From: Cyrtodaria siliqua
Lineage: Eukaryota > Mollusca > Bivalvia > Adapedonta > Hiatellidae
Direction of reading: 5' to 3'
DNA length: 64,000 nucleotides
Assembly: GCA_037043455.1 (NCBI GenBank)
Contig: JAWPHD010004373.1
Span: 62,001 to 126,000, forward strand
The notes under the pieces were generated by a model that saw only the letters and a program-made list of their open reading frames with translations, searched no databases and was not told where the DNA came from. Below, in pieces: positions 45,426 through 55,845 of the stretch (position 1 is the stretch's first letter; each line of letters starts with the position of its first letter). The position numbers were made by a program, and so were the translations under genes.

Positions 45426-45579
45426 TTACTACCTCCCAACACCCCAACCACCCCCACCCCACAGTCCCCCAATCCTCCCCACCTTCTCTAAAAGAGGGGT
45501 TGTTTAAAAGCTTTAAAAAATTCATATTTGTGAAAATGAAAACCCTCCACGCATTTTTGTCGGGTCCGAATTTGCACGG

Positions 45580-45712
45580 GCGTGTGGATATCTTTCCGAT
45601 TCTTAAGGACGAAAAATGGGGGGTGGGGGTGGGGGGGGGGGGGGGGGCGCAGGATATATGTGGATATCTTTCCGATTCTTAAGGACGGAAAATGGGGGGG
45701 GGGGAGCATGCC
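45580..45712. repeat. About 80-bp duplication with long G runs
   Basis: GTGGATATCTTTCCGATTCT plus TAAGGACG-AAAATGGGGG occurs twice, each time followed by G runs (up to about 16 in a row near 45630-45646). Confidence 0.9.
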
Positions 45713-45842
45713 TAAAAAAAGACCCCCTTCCCACACGTGTAAATTGGGGTATGTTTTTTGTTGTTCATCACTTTTTATTTTGTCCAGGAGCATATATATG
45801 AGCTTATTTATGTTTTATTTATGTTTTCGAACATTAACTAAA

Positions 45843-46060
45843 ATGTCACCGGGAAATAAATTCGCTCCCTTAAGACTAAAGCTTGTCTGTGTTGTTTTCG
45901 CACTCTTTGTCTTAACGCTGTACCAAATTCTTCCGAAGGCAAAAATATTATAGAAAGAATCGATGGAACCTCTGTTTACACTGTTCACGTCGTGGAATGA
46001 CAATGCGAAAAACCAGTTAGTTCGCGACATGACATTTTTAAATTGGCTAGCGTTACATGT
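45843..46060 (+). pseudogene. Possible type II membrane protein N-terminus, interrupted by TAG
   Basis: ATG at 45843 starts MSPGNKFAPLRLKL, then a hydrophobic anchor VCVVFALFVLTLY (about residues 15-27), a layout typical of Golgi type II proteins. TAG at 45951-45953 interrupts; the same frame continues MEPLFTLFTSWNDNAKN, then LVRDMTFLNWLALHV. A hydrophobic anchor followed by FTLFTSW...T..NW recalls invertebrate glycosyltransferase-like proteins, but I cannot confirm this. Downstream the frame runs into sequence read as coding on the other strand. Confidence 0.3.
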
Positions 46061-46064
46061 GTGT

Positions 46065-46430
46065 TTAGATTTTATTTCCCGTATAAACACTTATCTTCTC
46101 GATAGAGTTGGTGCGTTCACATATTTTATCGTGAAATGTAGTTTCGCCAAAGGACTGTACTGTCCCGATCTCGTTGAAGTAGTCATCAAAATCATCGATC
46201 ATCGGACACGTACATGGCTTGACATAACAATTTATTCCAAATATATACTGCTCCGTTCAGTCCGATGTTAGTAGCAAATATCCCCAATGATGCGGTTGGG
46301 ACACACGATCAATTACGTATGGATGTAGTGAAAATATCACACAATTGTCTCCTAGGTTTAGTTTGATTCTTTCAACATCATCCAAATTGAAGCCCGACAA
46401 ACTAAACATCGTGGGGCGATGATTTGAGTC
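46065..46430 (-). pseudogene. Uncharacterised ORF, one internal TGA
   Basis: About 120 codons on the minus strand with an ATG at 46409 (MFSLSGFNLDDVERIKLN), then SLHPYVIDRVSQPHHWGYLL, a TGA at 46257-46259, and the same frame onward through TEQYIFGINCYVKPCTCPMI, DDFDDYFNEIGTVQSFGET and SIEKISVYTGNKI to TAA at 46065. Composition is protein-like (balanced charge, several aromatic and Cys residues), unlike random AT-rich frames nearby. The TGA is best explained as CGA to TGA. No family recognised. It lies just downstream of the minus-strand ORF at 46463-46695. Confidence 0.4.
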
Positions 46431-46462
46431 TCATATTGGCTCATGTAAACAACTGATTTTTC

Positions 46463-46695
46463 TTAAAATCTACGTCGAGCTCTCTCGTTCTTCACGTTGA
46501 TCTCTCCAATCGTTATTAACAGGTTTTCGAGAGCCTTAAACCCCCGCTCGGCATTATCTCCGCATATTTCTCGTCTAACTCTTTCGAGACGAACTTCGGG
46601 CCATTTTAGCTGTAGCTCATCTTTTCAATCGTGACCAGCGGAACAAAGTGTTTCCAGGAAATGCGCCATCTCAGTTCAAAGGGCAATACGTCCAT
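46463..46695 (-). pseudogene. Uncharacterised small ORF with one frameshift
   Basis: ATG at 46695 starts MDVLPFELRWRISWKHFV, PLVTIEK; a single-base loss in an A run shifts frame to DELQLKWPEVRLERVRR, EICGDNAERGFKALENLL, ITIGEINVKNERARRRF, TAA at 46463. Many CG dinucleotides and a mixed charged/helical composition suggest a once functional protein. No homologous family recognised. Confidence 0.4.
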
Positions 46696-46998
46696 ATTAT
46701 CTTATCATTGATTAGCGGGCCTTCCGCCAGTAACGGTCATATTCATTCGATTGGCGCGTTTACCGGATTTAATTATGCGACGATCTTTATAAGATGATTC
46801 GAGTACGCGATTCTGGAATATTATTAAAATCATTTTTACGCGATCCGATTGGTTTGTAATTTGTAATCGGTTGCAACCTCTTATACTCAGATATACCCCG
46901 GCCAGTCTCGGAAGTTTTTTCTTCGCGTTTGTTGCTTCCGAGGGATCACTTGTTCGGTATTTATTTCAGTTCTTACTACGCGATATTCATTTAAAGTT

Positions 46999-47271
46999 AT
47001 GACTACCAAGACCTTGCAGGATCGAGGGTTCGTCTTGATGGAGGATTTCGACTTTGAACAATCTCAGTTAAAGCTTGATGAATATTATCGAAAACTTAAA
47101 CGAAAATTCGGTGACGCCCGAATATACGGCAACGCCCGTGGTACCACCGCTTCAGAGCTTCTGATGTAGAAGCGGAGGTCCACGAAGCATTTACGAATGC
47201 TTCTCAAAAAACTTTCGTTGGGTGGAAAAAGACGAGCCGATATAGTCGTATCGGACGGTCTAGTCAAGAAG
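46999..47271 (+). pseudogene. Uncharacterised two-exon gene, exon 1 (8-bp duplication frameshift)
   Basis: ATG at 46999 starts MTTKTLQDRGFVLMEDFD, FEQSQLKLDEYYRKLKRKFG, DARIYGNARGTTA. At about 47149-47163 GCTTCAGAGCTTCTGATG contains GCTTC twice; removing 8 bp restores a frame that goes on SDVEAEVHEAFTNASQKT, FVGWKKTSRYSRIGRSSQE and reaches a donor GAAG/GTATGT at 47271/47272. As it stands the first frame stops at TAG 47167-47169. The phase (1) fits the acceptor at 48954. Function unknown; the charged N-terminal half has no recognised domain. Confidence 0.5.
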
Positions 47272-47277
47272 GTATGT

Positions 47278-48953
47278 TAGCGAGTGAAATAGTTGTATTT
47301 GTAGAATACATTCGTATTTTCCGGTCGCTTCGATTGACGGTGACAACAAAGCTATTAATGAACGCTCGCTTTCTTCGTAGATGAGATGCAATGTCTTTAT
47401 AAAAGTCTATGAATGCCACTATGAAGCATCGCTGTACAGAATTTAAACCTACGGTAGAATGAAAAGAAAAGTAATAATTTTAATATTGCCGCGTGTCCCT
47501 TTAAAAACTGAAATATTGTGTAGAAAATATAGCAACGTACTTATTTGTACCGGATAAAGTATACGTACGTTTTCTATTAAAAACTGAATGTTTATTTATT
47601 GAAGATAACAATTCCCGAAAGTAGTTCTTCATACAGCTTATTTAAGAATGATCGTAGCTTAAACTGATAGTGTGTTCGTCCCTTAACCGAAAAAATTGTT
47701 TGTTTTATTTAAATGTTCTAGTGACTGCAATTACATCAACCACTATGAATCTCGTTAAATAATTTCAAACATATTCGCTATGGCTACTAATATATAAAAA
47801 GAAACTCGTAAAAACGATTCAACTCGTTTCATATTATTATATGAAACAGACACCCGTGGACAAGCGTTGATTTATTTACGTTTTTTTCTATTTTGTCTGT
47901 TACACCAACTAAAGCCCCTATCCCGTTATCAACAGGCAACAGGCTAAGTGCAACATATGTATACACTTTCTAAACCTACTGCCGACGAGTTATAGATATA
48001 AATTATATATTTTGAAAATCAGAACTATACAGTATAGACACATTATATCTTTACTTAGTAGATATACCTTTAATTGCGTCAAACATGCGCATTACAGGCC
48101 AATTTGTATACCGGGTGTCAGGTATGGCTAGTTGTGTGTCCTCAAACATTAATAAAAGAATTTGAATTACCTGGTTTGCATCATACTCTTTAAAAATATT
48201 TAAAAATCACAGACGAATTATAAGAAAATCAAAATACACCGTAATTCAACATTTTTCGCACTTTCGAATAATTGTGTTAGAAAAGAAGTATTTTTACTTT
48301 CACTTTTACCCTATGCCGAATCTGACTTTAGGTCATATAGGTCATATATACCACTATTGCATTTCACATAGGCCTCCATTATAGCATTTTGGAATACAAC
48401 CCCCTTTCCTATAATCGTACCGATGATAAAACCTAACTTTTTTTAAAGAACTATCTTAGAGACACTCAAAAATGACCGGCAAATTAGGGGTAACCTGATG
48501 CTTTCAGCCTCTAATATTTTACTGAAGGTGGCCACCCCCGAAATGGCAGTTGGGAAATTTTACTTTTTGCGAATACACTCTCGGTACAACTGTATCCATA
48601 AAAATGCGTATTTCATTCATAATATCCTAAATCAACATGATGGAAACATAATATTTTGATGTTTTACGGGAATTTGTTATGATTTGGGTAATTAAATCCA
48701 ATCAGAAGCTAAGAAATTAAACGTCTTCGTCGTGGACTTATTGAAACACACGGTGGTGCGAGTATGATCTCCGGGTTCAAAGTCTACCATACTGTGTCAC
48801 AACCGTTTCGGAAATTAAGACGTTTTAAGACAAATGCTATCAATCGAGATTGCTGACTCGGTTATAAAACTGTGTTTTGAAAATGGGTTGTTTTTTTTGT
48901 GTTTTTTTAAATATCTTATATATTTTTTCAGTGCTATTTCTGCCTTAATTAAG
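47278..48953. other. Putative intron of the unknown gene; otherwise unassigned
   Basis: Begins GTATGT at 47272 and ends TTTCTGCCTTAATTAAG at 48953. No other gene or repeat recognised. Confidence 0.45.
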
Positions 48954-49162
48954 CTGCACGCCAAGATGGCCCGAATGTTAAAGAATGTCCCAGAGATCCA
49001 GCATTAATAACCCGCAACGGATGGCTCGAAAATCAACTCGCAACCAAACTAAAAAAGACTGGATGTACCATTAATGAGACGCAGTTATACGTGGTTGATG
49101 GATACAAGAGTGGAATAAGTGATGTACCATACAATCAATTGTGGCCAACGATCAGTAATTGA
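48954..49162 (+). CDS. Uncharacterised two-exon gene, terminal exon
   Basis: After an acceptor (pyrimidine-rich TGCTATTTCTGCC then TTAATTAAG) the frame completing exon 1 phase reads AARQDGPNVKECPRDPALIT, RNGWLENQLATKLKKTGC, TINETQLYVVDGYKSGISD, VPYNQLWPTISN and stops at TGA 49160-49162. It has no ATG, so it is invisible to a start-based ORF search. Together with exon 1 the product would be about 155 residues, soluble, with three Cys. No family recognised. Confidence 0.55.
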
Positions 49163-49589
49163 TATTAAGTTATGACATTCGTCAAGAGATAATTGCAAAA
49201 CAAATAGAATGCTATTATCGCTGAAAACAAAAACAAAACATACGAGCTACTTAGTCAAGAATCGGTCGGATTACCACTAAATAGTACCAAATAAACTCTT
49301 TTTTTATATACATTGATTACAAACTCGGAAAGCATATATATACTGACTCAAAATGAAAACTTTACATAGACTTCAAAAGTATATATTTTGTTGATAAATG
49401 TATATTCGGGGTTATTTTTTTTGTCATCTAAGCTTCAATGCCATATCGATGTGTTTGTGTAATTTATTGGATAAAAATCAGATATGCAAAAAAAATATGA
49501 ACAATTAAGTTTAGAGGGGTCGAAATGAAAACTCCAGAAAAATGAAAATGATCACACAGCATTTGGAAACAAGAAATTACTGACTGGGT
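49163..49589. other. Unassigned sequence
   Basis: Contains ACTGACTCAAAATGAAAACTTT (about 49340) and GGGGTCGAAATGAAAACTCC (about 49515), which may be remnants of the Tc1 element end. Confidence 0.4.
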
Positions 49590-50215
49590 GCGCTGTGATG
49601 TTATAAAAAGCATCAGTAACCAGTGTGACCTCCATTTTTACGAATGCATTGCAGAATACGTCGCCTCATTGAATTTACGTAACGTTGTATCAGCGCGTTT
49701 GGAATACGTTGCCATTCTAACAGAAGTGCATTTTGGAGGTCATTTATGGTATCAATTTGATGATGGGACCTGGCCCTCCGACCCACCTCATCCCACATGT
49801 GTTCTTTGGGGTTATAGTCCGGGGATAAAGCGGGCCAAGGCAAGACGTTAACGTTATTTTGAGCAAGGAATTGTGTGGTTATACGCGCCGTGTGAGGCCT
49901 TGCATTGTCATGCTGGAAAGTGCCAGGTCCGTTATGGCATCATTGTGTTGTTTAAAACATTGATGTAACGTTGAGCATTGACATTTCCTTGGATAATGAC
50001 CAGATCAGTTTTCAGATTTCCCATTATCCCACCCCAGACCATAATACTGCCACCACCAAATCTGTCTCTCTCCCGAATACAACAATCTGCAAGTCGTTCA
50101 TTTCTACGGCGATAGATGCGTATTCTGCCATCTGCATGGTGACAGTAAACCGCGACTCATCGCTGAAAAGTACCGATTGCCACTGGTTGCGCGTGAAATG
50201 CAAATGACGTAGCAT
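49590..50215 (-). pseudogene. Tc1-like transposase, C-terminal two thirds
   Basis: Minus strand: WQSVLFSDESRFTVTM (first catalytic Asp), then in another frame HDNARPHTARITTQFLAQNN (second Asp) and LPWPALSPDYNPKEHMWDE with the catalytic Glu in the P-K-E-H-x-W-D-E motif, then GRRARSHHQI. At least one frameshift separates the segments. The 5' part ends in a CT-rich microsatellite at 50220. A cut-and-paste transposase of the Tc1 family (DDE), now inactive. Confidence 0.9.
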
Positions 50216-50219
50216 ACTA

Positions 50220-50220
<1 letters not shown>

Positions 50221-50295
<75 letters not shown>

Positions 50296-50350
50296 GTCTG
50301 CCTGCCTGTCTGTCCTGCCTGCCTGCCTGTCTGTCTGTCTGTCTGTCTAA
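50221..50350. repeat. (CT)n and (CTGT/CCTG)n microsatellite
   Basis: A pure CT run with one CG interruption, then CTGCCTGTCTGTC-type units, directly adjoining the truncated Tc1 relic. Confidence 0.98.
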
Positions 50351-51560
50351 AGAAAATCTAATAGAGTTCCTCTTCTAAAATAGTTTCAGGGGAGTTGTCG
50401 CCAAAACAAAAAGTTTACGGACTGACAGACAGACGTATGGACGGAAGGACGCAATAAGTTGATCCGTAGCGCATGTTTCCAACATATCAGTAGTTCCTAC
50501 CAGGGTTTGATAAGCGGGCGTGCCTTTAAAGACGTATTTATAAGGGAGAATACTCGTCCCACCCGATAAGGGAATACACTCATTCCCCACTAGTGCATTG
50601 CCCAGAGGAGTTCTCTCCCCTATCCATCAATGCAGTTCGGATAATTGTCTAACTGGGACGATTTTTGTGCTTGAGCTATTAACATACCTATCACAGTGTT
50701 TTTATTTCAAAGAAAAAGTGCGTAAACGCATAATAATTATACGCATACACACTTTTTAAAAACTGTTAAAATTAAGAGATGGTTTACTTCGCACGAAAAC
50801 TATAACTATACTACACGGTATATCGATAAATCTATTACACTTATTAAAGAGGGTACATCAGGATTTTTCTAGAAATATCTTAAATTATAAAAATGTTCCA
50901 ATTCATAATAAAACACTTATATCAATCAAAATATGATGTTCGAACCGTATTGTTAAGGTTTAAACTTCGAATACACCATATAGCTAGGACGGAATCGGAC
51001 GTAAAATGCTGAAATTAACCCTAAAATATAATTATTTGTCAAGTTTAAGTCAGACACCTAGACCCCTTTGAAAAGCCCGATGTATTCCCTTTAAATATAC
51101 CCAGCAGTTTTACACTGCGAATCTAGTGGACAGTTCTGGTGATTGTTTTGAAAGTGATGGATGCAGTTATCTATATATCTATAAGTTCTCGTAAAACTGC
51201 TGGATTGTCTCTGCAATTGTCTATTGAATAGTATAAATGGTTTATTACAAGAGCTGTTTTGTCTGATAATTCTGGGTGCCAAGTTATACCAATATTTTTA
51301 GGAGCCCCTGACGAAATCTTTGTGACACAGGTTTTGTGGCATGCCACTTTTCATTACAATTTTTCACGTCAGTCTTAGTACGGATTGTTTTATTTACAGA
51401 AAGTTTCCTGTCATGAGCATGAACATTAACTTTTATATTTTGTCTTTCAAATTATGTATACATTTGTTCACATCCAATGGTTTCATGTTTTTGTGTGCAT
51501 CTTTCTTCATGTTTTGTTATGTGTTGAATATTTATCACTTTATGATTATTATTAAAAAAT
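50351..51560. other. Unassigned sequence
   Basis: ACTGACAGACAGACGTATGGACGGAAGGACG at about 50420-50450 resembles the GACGGACGG tails of mollusc dispersed repeats. No gene recognised. Confidence 0.5.
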
Positions 51561-52298
51561 GCGCTTTTGAAAGTAGGATTAGGCGTAATAGAATAAACAA
51601 AAACTTTTTAAATGTTATACAATGTTGATGACTGCTCAATATGTAGAAATACTTCATAATAAAAGAGTATGAGAGTAAACCTTTGGAAACGTCCGAACAC
51701 GATAAATACGAAATATTGCAGTCTCGGTTTGATTGAGACAGTTTGATTGATATAAGCTGTCTGATTGATAAGCTGTACTGAATTAAATTATAAGGCACGC
51801 CAACACAACACGCTTAATGACGAAAACAGGATCCAGCCTCCGTTGATAGTAGTATAAAATTATACTAAATAGACTCAGAACCTTCACATCTGTAGAACTG
51901 CAAGAACCACGATGCATGTTGTTTTCCACCTATTTACTGAATGCTATAAGAAGTGGCACTTTCTTGATTGACATCTAAACTTATGTTTACAACCGTGTAG
52001 GAGTATCATTTTAGGCCTCACAGGAAATGAATAAAGATGCATAAACACAAATGAAATGCATTTATTTCTATTTAAATTTGTTTAAGACATGAGAAAAGTG
52101 GTCCTATAGAATCCACAGCACCCTAACGCAATGGCATTGTAGGTCCGCGCTGTACCACAGACAATATCAAATGAGCGACCTAAATATTCAATGAATAGAA
52201 CATTACACAACACAAAACGTGGCGAAGACAGGGTTGCTGACTTGGAACGGTCAGTATGACATACGGCCTTGAAGTTATCTTAAATTGATTTTAAATTG

Positions 52299-52545
52299 AT
52301 TTTAGGGAGATTGCTCACATGCCAAATTATCGGAACCAATCAGATTGCAGATCGTGGTATTTGTTATATATCCCAACAAACCAACTGTCTACTAAACCAA
52401 AGGTTCAGGGTTCGAGCCTTATATAAGGCAACAATATTTAAACCATGCAATGTTAAGGTATTTCAAAATATATTATACGAAACTACTACGGAATAAATCT
52501 GATTGGTTCCGACAATTTCCCATTTGAGTATTCTTTCGGGGTATA
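52299..52545. mobile_element. TIR MITE containing a tRNA-T-arm-like box
   Basis: Inverted ends: AAATTATCGGAACCAATCAG (52324) and CTGATTGGTTCCGACAATTT (to 52518) are the best-conserved part; imperfect complementarity extends outward to about 52299 and 52545. It interrupts the Naiad subfamily-B tail. The interior has CAAAGGTTCAGGGTTCGAGC (about 52400), a GGTTCGA-type B box, without a full tRNA. Confidence 0.75.
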
Positions 52546-53010
52546 CAACCTCGCTATTAATCTGTAAGCAGCCCAGTGAAAATAAAGTACAACCCATCAA
52601 TAAGAAATCTCTAACAATAAAGTCAACATCCGGAGCCATTGTGAATGATACACTTAAATGTTGTTTTAAAGATATTAAAAAACACACAACTATATCTCAA
52701 ATTTCTGAAATTGCGAAAATGATCCCACAGTGTCTACATCGATTGTTTTACGATGAACAGATATGCTTCAATTTTTGGAGGAGAAAACATTTACATAAAC
52801 CTAGCAATGTTCGATAGTTTGTTAATGACATGGCCATTAGACCTTGAAACAACATCGTTTCTCTATTATATTGGCACATTTGAACAATTGCAATATATGG
52901 TAAGTGTATAACTTGAAGGAAAATAAACAACACACACAGGAAATCGAAATAAGTATTGCAGTTTTTCCTATATTTGACAAAATTGGGACATATTTATATC
53001 CGACAAACAT

Positions 53011-53110
53011 CTACACTGTAGGATAACTGGCTGTGGTCGCTATGCCTCACCGTTTGTCTTTGTTTCTAACCATCCGAATGTATCCTTCATTCCCCCATGA
53101 GGTGCCCCAA
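53011..53110 (-). pseudogene. Cathepsin L-like last exon, copy A, with TGA at a conserved Cys
   Basis: After the acceptor TTATGGTTTTGCAG the exon completes the split codon of the catalytic-Asn motif (KN-S-W) and reads [19 protein letters not shown], then R, TGA at 53047-53049, then GIATTASYPTV and TAG. In cathepsin L the sequence is C-G-I-A-x-x-A-S-Y-P, so the TGA replaces the conserved Cys; copy B has TGC there. Premature termination would remove the last 11 residues and a disulphide Cys. Phase fits exon 54770-54896. Confidence 0.85.
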
Positions 53111-53255
53111 CTGCAAAACCATAAAATATATATGTGAATAATTTTGGAAAAGAGGTAACATGATCAAATCCTTGGAGTCTTTCAAATGCGAAAACCACGA
53201 AAATACCTAAGCGTTTTTATACGTAATTTTGAAATTATAAAAATCAACTGTATAT

Positions 53256-53984
53256 ACGTAAATACGTTTACGATAGCCGTATTGGTTGTTGCTGTTATTC
53301 TAAAGTTGTATTAATACAGTACAGGTGTATAAATGAGCACTAGTTAAAAGTTTATACATTGTAAGTTTAGTCTTTTTTATTAATATATAGGTATATAAAT
53401 GTATACTAGTTAATAGTTTATTATTGATCACGTGAGTTAAGCTGTAATGCAATGTTGTATTTAAATTAATATGAATGTGTGCATGAAACTATTATCTATT
53501 TAATGTAATGGTTCTATCACCTTCTCTGTATAGCAAAAACACAACAAAACAAACTGTTAATGTTATATAAGTACATTGGAATATGTTTTCTATTTCATAA
53601 TGTTATTTGTTGGTATAGTTTTGTATATATTTCATTTCATTATCGCTGTCAAAATTATATGTATTTAGTGTATCCTCATGCATCTCAAGACCCATTGGAT
53701 GGGTCTCAAGACCGATTGGAATTATCTGAATAAACGTATCTATGTTACTTAAAATGTTCCACACACGTAGTCATAATTAAAATGCATCTTCTTTTATTTG
53801 AAAAACAGATATTCAAATGAGTATGAGAGTGGACCTTTGGAGATGACCGAACATGATAAATACGAAATATTGCAGTCTCGGTTTGATTTAGACTGTTCAT
53901 GAACGGTAGTAAAATATGATGGCTACCGATCACGCCCCCTAGCCCCGGGTTGAGCAGTACTCAATATGCATAAAATAAATAGTA
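53256..53984. other. Intronic AT-rich sequence with a diverged 'GACTCGG' repeat
   Basis: 53815-53960 matches the family seen at 51650 and 61080 (GTCCGAACACGATAAATACG-type, CAGTCTCGGTTTGAT). The rest of the intron is unassigned. Confidence 0.55.
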
Positions 53985-54690
53985 CAGAATTCAAGTCGAA
54001 CAGGAAATGTAGCATTCAAGGTCCACAGTCAACCAAAAACACGCAGAGCAACAAATAACAATTACAAAACTGAATAAAAGGCAAGACAAGACGTCACAGA
54101 GATAAAAGGGTTGACAGTAGGACTATCTCCTTAGAACGGTCAGTGGCAAAACAGGCCGCTGAGGGTGTAAGCCAGGTTCTAGGGTGCACTGAAATAGGTA
54201 TAGAAGTCGTACAGGAAATGCAGCTTTCACGGGACACAGTAAACCCTAAATACGCAAAAAGACAAACATGAATGGCAATGTTAATAATGTTAATAAGAAA
54301 AAAAATCATATTACGTCACAAAAACAAAAAAGGGTTGACAATAGGGCCTAGGAACGGTCAGTGGCAACAAAGGCCGATGGAGGGTTAAACAAGGTTCTGG
54401 TGAACCAAACATTAATAGGCAATATAAGTATAACACATAAATGATCATGTATTTATAATATATAAAAACAAAAGCCTAGAAAACCACAAAGCGAGTACTC
54501 AGTGACTTGGCAGAAGCCAGGACAACAAGAGAACAAACCGTTAAGGGTACGATAAGATAGGATTTAAGACAAACATCAAACGCTACCGTTCTATGAGGAT
54601 TTAGGTAGACGTCATCATAGGGTCCATAATCTGTCCGGTCATCGAGCACTCAAAGAGGAAAGCTTAGTGGAGACCGGTAAATGGGTATGC
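53985..54690 (-). repeat. Two Naiad tails in tandem, the second with a 3' coding end and SECIS
   Basis: 53985-54200 and 54205-54690, both minus. The second begins in coding sequence ending MTGQIMDPMMTST then TAA, followed by the same SECIS-like structure as at 17432 and the pseudo-LTR. Tandem head-to-tail tails are typical of PLE insertions. Both lie in an intron of the cathepsin-like gene. Confidence 0.8.
54575..54618 (-). promoter_or_regulatory. Second Naiad SECIS candidate
   Basis: Minus strand: TGAT quartet (54617-54614), GACGTC, T, ACC, T, AAA, 21 nt, TGAT (54578-54575). Quartet, AAA and both spacings equal those at 17432-17476. Of the six lower helix pairs, five persist (one C-G changed to a U-G wobble) and one is lost. 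Confidence 0.6.
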
Positions 54691-54769
54691 ATGCAGTATT
54701 TTCAATATACTAGGGTAATTGTTTTGATAAACATTTTAACAAGTTTAATAAAGATTACCAGATAGTTAC

Positions 54770-54896
54770 CTGTTTTTACACTCGTAATATTCCTTCCCAT
54801 TTTCCACGCCATATCCGGTAACAACGAGACTGTGATCGATCCTTGTGGGACTGCACTTACTTTCGTCATAAACACCGCTTTTAAAAAACTGAAACC
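54770..54896 (-). CDS. Cathepsin L-like protease, exon with catalytic His
   Basis: Acceptor GCATATTTCTCAG/GGTTTC and donor AACAG/GTAACT bound a 127-bp exon: GFQFFKSGVYDESKCSPTRI, DHSLVVTGYGVENGKEYYE, CKN. The His of IDHSLVVTGYG is the catalytic His of papain-family enzymes (usual LDH-x-V-x-V-VGYG). The exon ends inside the codon for Ser of K-N-S-W, so catalytic Asn is its last full residue. Tyr-Glu-Cys replaces the usual Y-W-L-V before KN, and Ser follows His where Gly is typical. Phase matches both neighbours. Confidence 0.9.
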
Positions 54897-55084
54897 CTGA
54901 GAAATATGCATCAATATTCGTCGAAAAGAATCTTTTACTATAAAGTCGGCATTTATAAACCAGCTAAAAATAAAAACGATAAAGATAATAACGTATCAGT
55001 GACAGTTGGTTACTGATTGACAATCATTTTTAATTTCAACAACCCCTAAGTTTTGTTAAAATATATGATGATATGTCAAAGTAG

Positions 55085-55290
55085 ATATACAAATCGAACA
55101 GGAAAAGTAGCATTCAAGGACGACAGTCAACCACAAACACACAGAAAAACAAAGAACACGTTTAAAGATGAATAAAAGTAAAATAAGACATCACAAACAC
55201 GAAAGGGTTGACAATAGGGCTACCGCCTTGGAACGGTCAGTGGCAAGAAAGGCCGACTCCAAACAGTTATTGGGCGAATAAGTCAAACTA
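55085..55290 (-). repeat. Short Naiad tail in a cathepsin intron
   Basis: Reverse of the pseudo-LTR terminus: CGAACAGGAAAAGTAGCATT, CAAGGACGACAGTCAACC, GGGTTGACAATAGGGCTACC, CCTTGGAACGGTCAGTGGC. Confidence 0.85.
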
Positions 55291-55402
55291 TGTCACGCAG
55301 AAAAATGTAAAAGAATGCCAACAGGGTTGACCTTTTCGAGAATGGGCAGTAGCACAAAACGGCATTGGGTGAAAATGTGAAAATATCACGCTTATATGTA
55401 TA

Positions 55403-55845
55403 TATATATTAAAAGGAAAAATATGCTACTGCTGATCGAGTGGTACAGAGCGACATTAGGCCTGTCCTTTCGGAAAGACGGTTAAAACAGCTCCGAACAC
55501 ACCAATGGTTACCCCTTTAAAGTTTCATTATCGACAGAATGCGCATTTGGCTCAAGCAGGTGAACACACATATAGGCTTTAAACAACATTAAACACAATA
55601 CTGAAATGGCTTGACTTTTTCAAGCGAAACTTCAACATTTATGAATTTCGTGTAACAAAGTATACTTTAATCAAAATGTCTACTACATGACAGAGTTATC
55701 CTTTCTGTAATTAGTTGTAGCCTTTTTTTGTACAAAACACGTTGAGATATATCTAGAATATTACTTGGAATTATGTGTATATAATAGTGTTGTACAGGCA
55801 ATTTTTGAGTATGCGTTTCTTTTTCCTTTCAGTATATATATATAG
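55403..55845. mobile_element. Tc1/mariner-type MITE, diverged copy
   Basis: Right end GCGTTTCTTTTTCCTTTCAG then TATATATATA as at 44995; the left end is eroded (TATTAAAAGGAAAAATATG). Interior parts AAGTTTCATTATCGACAGAA and AAACTTCAACATTTATGAAT match 44660-44800. Confidence 0.65.

Larger units (their letters stand above)
51561..53255. repeat. Segmental duplication, copy A
   Basis: Collinear with 60967-62967 from TTTTGAAAGTAGGATTA to TATAAAAATCAACTGTATAT. It contains a Naiad subfamily-B tail (about 52090-52680, minus), a TIR MITE (52299-52545) and the last cathepsin exon (53011-53110). Copy B carries an additional MITE. Confidence 0.9.

Noticed and set aside
46257..46259. TGA in the 46-kb minus ORF as selenocysteine
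   Set aside because: Explained by CGA to TGA; no SECIS noticed and Arg fits the context.
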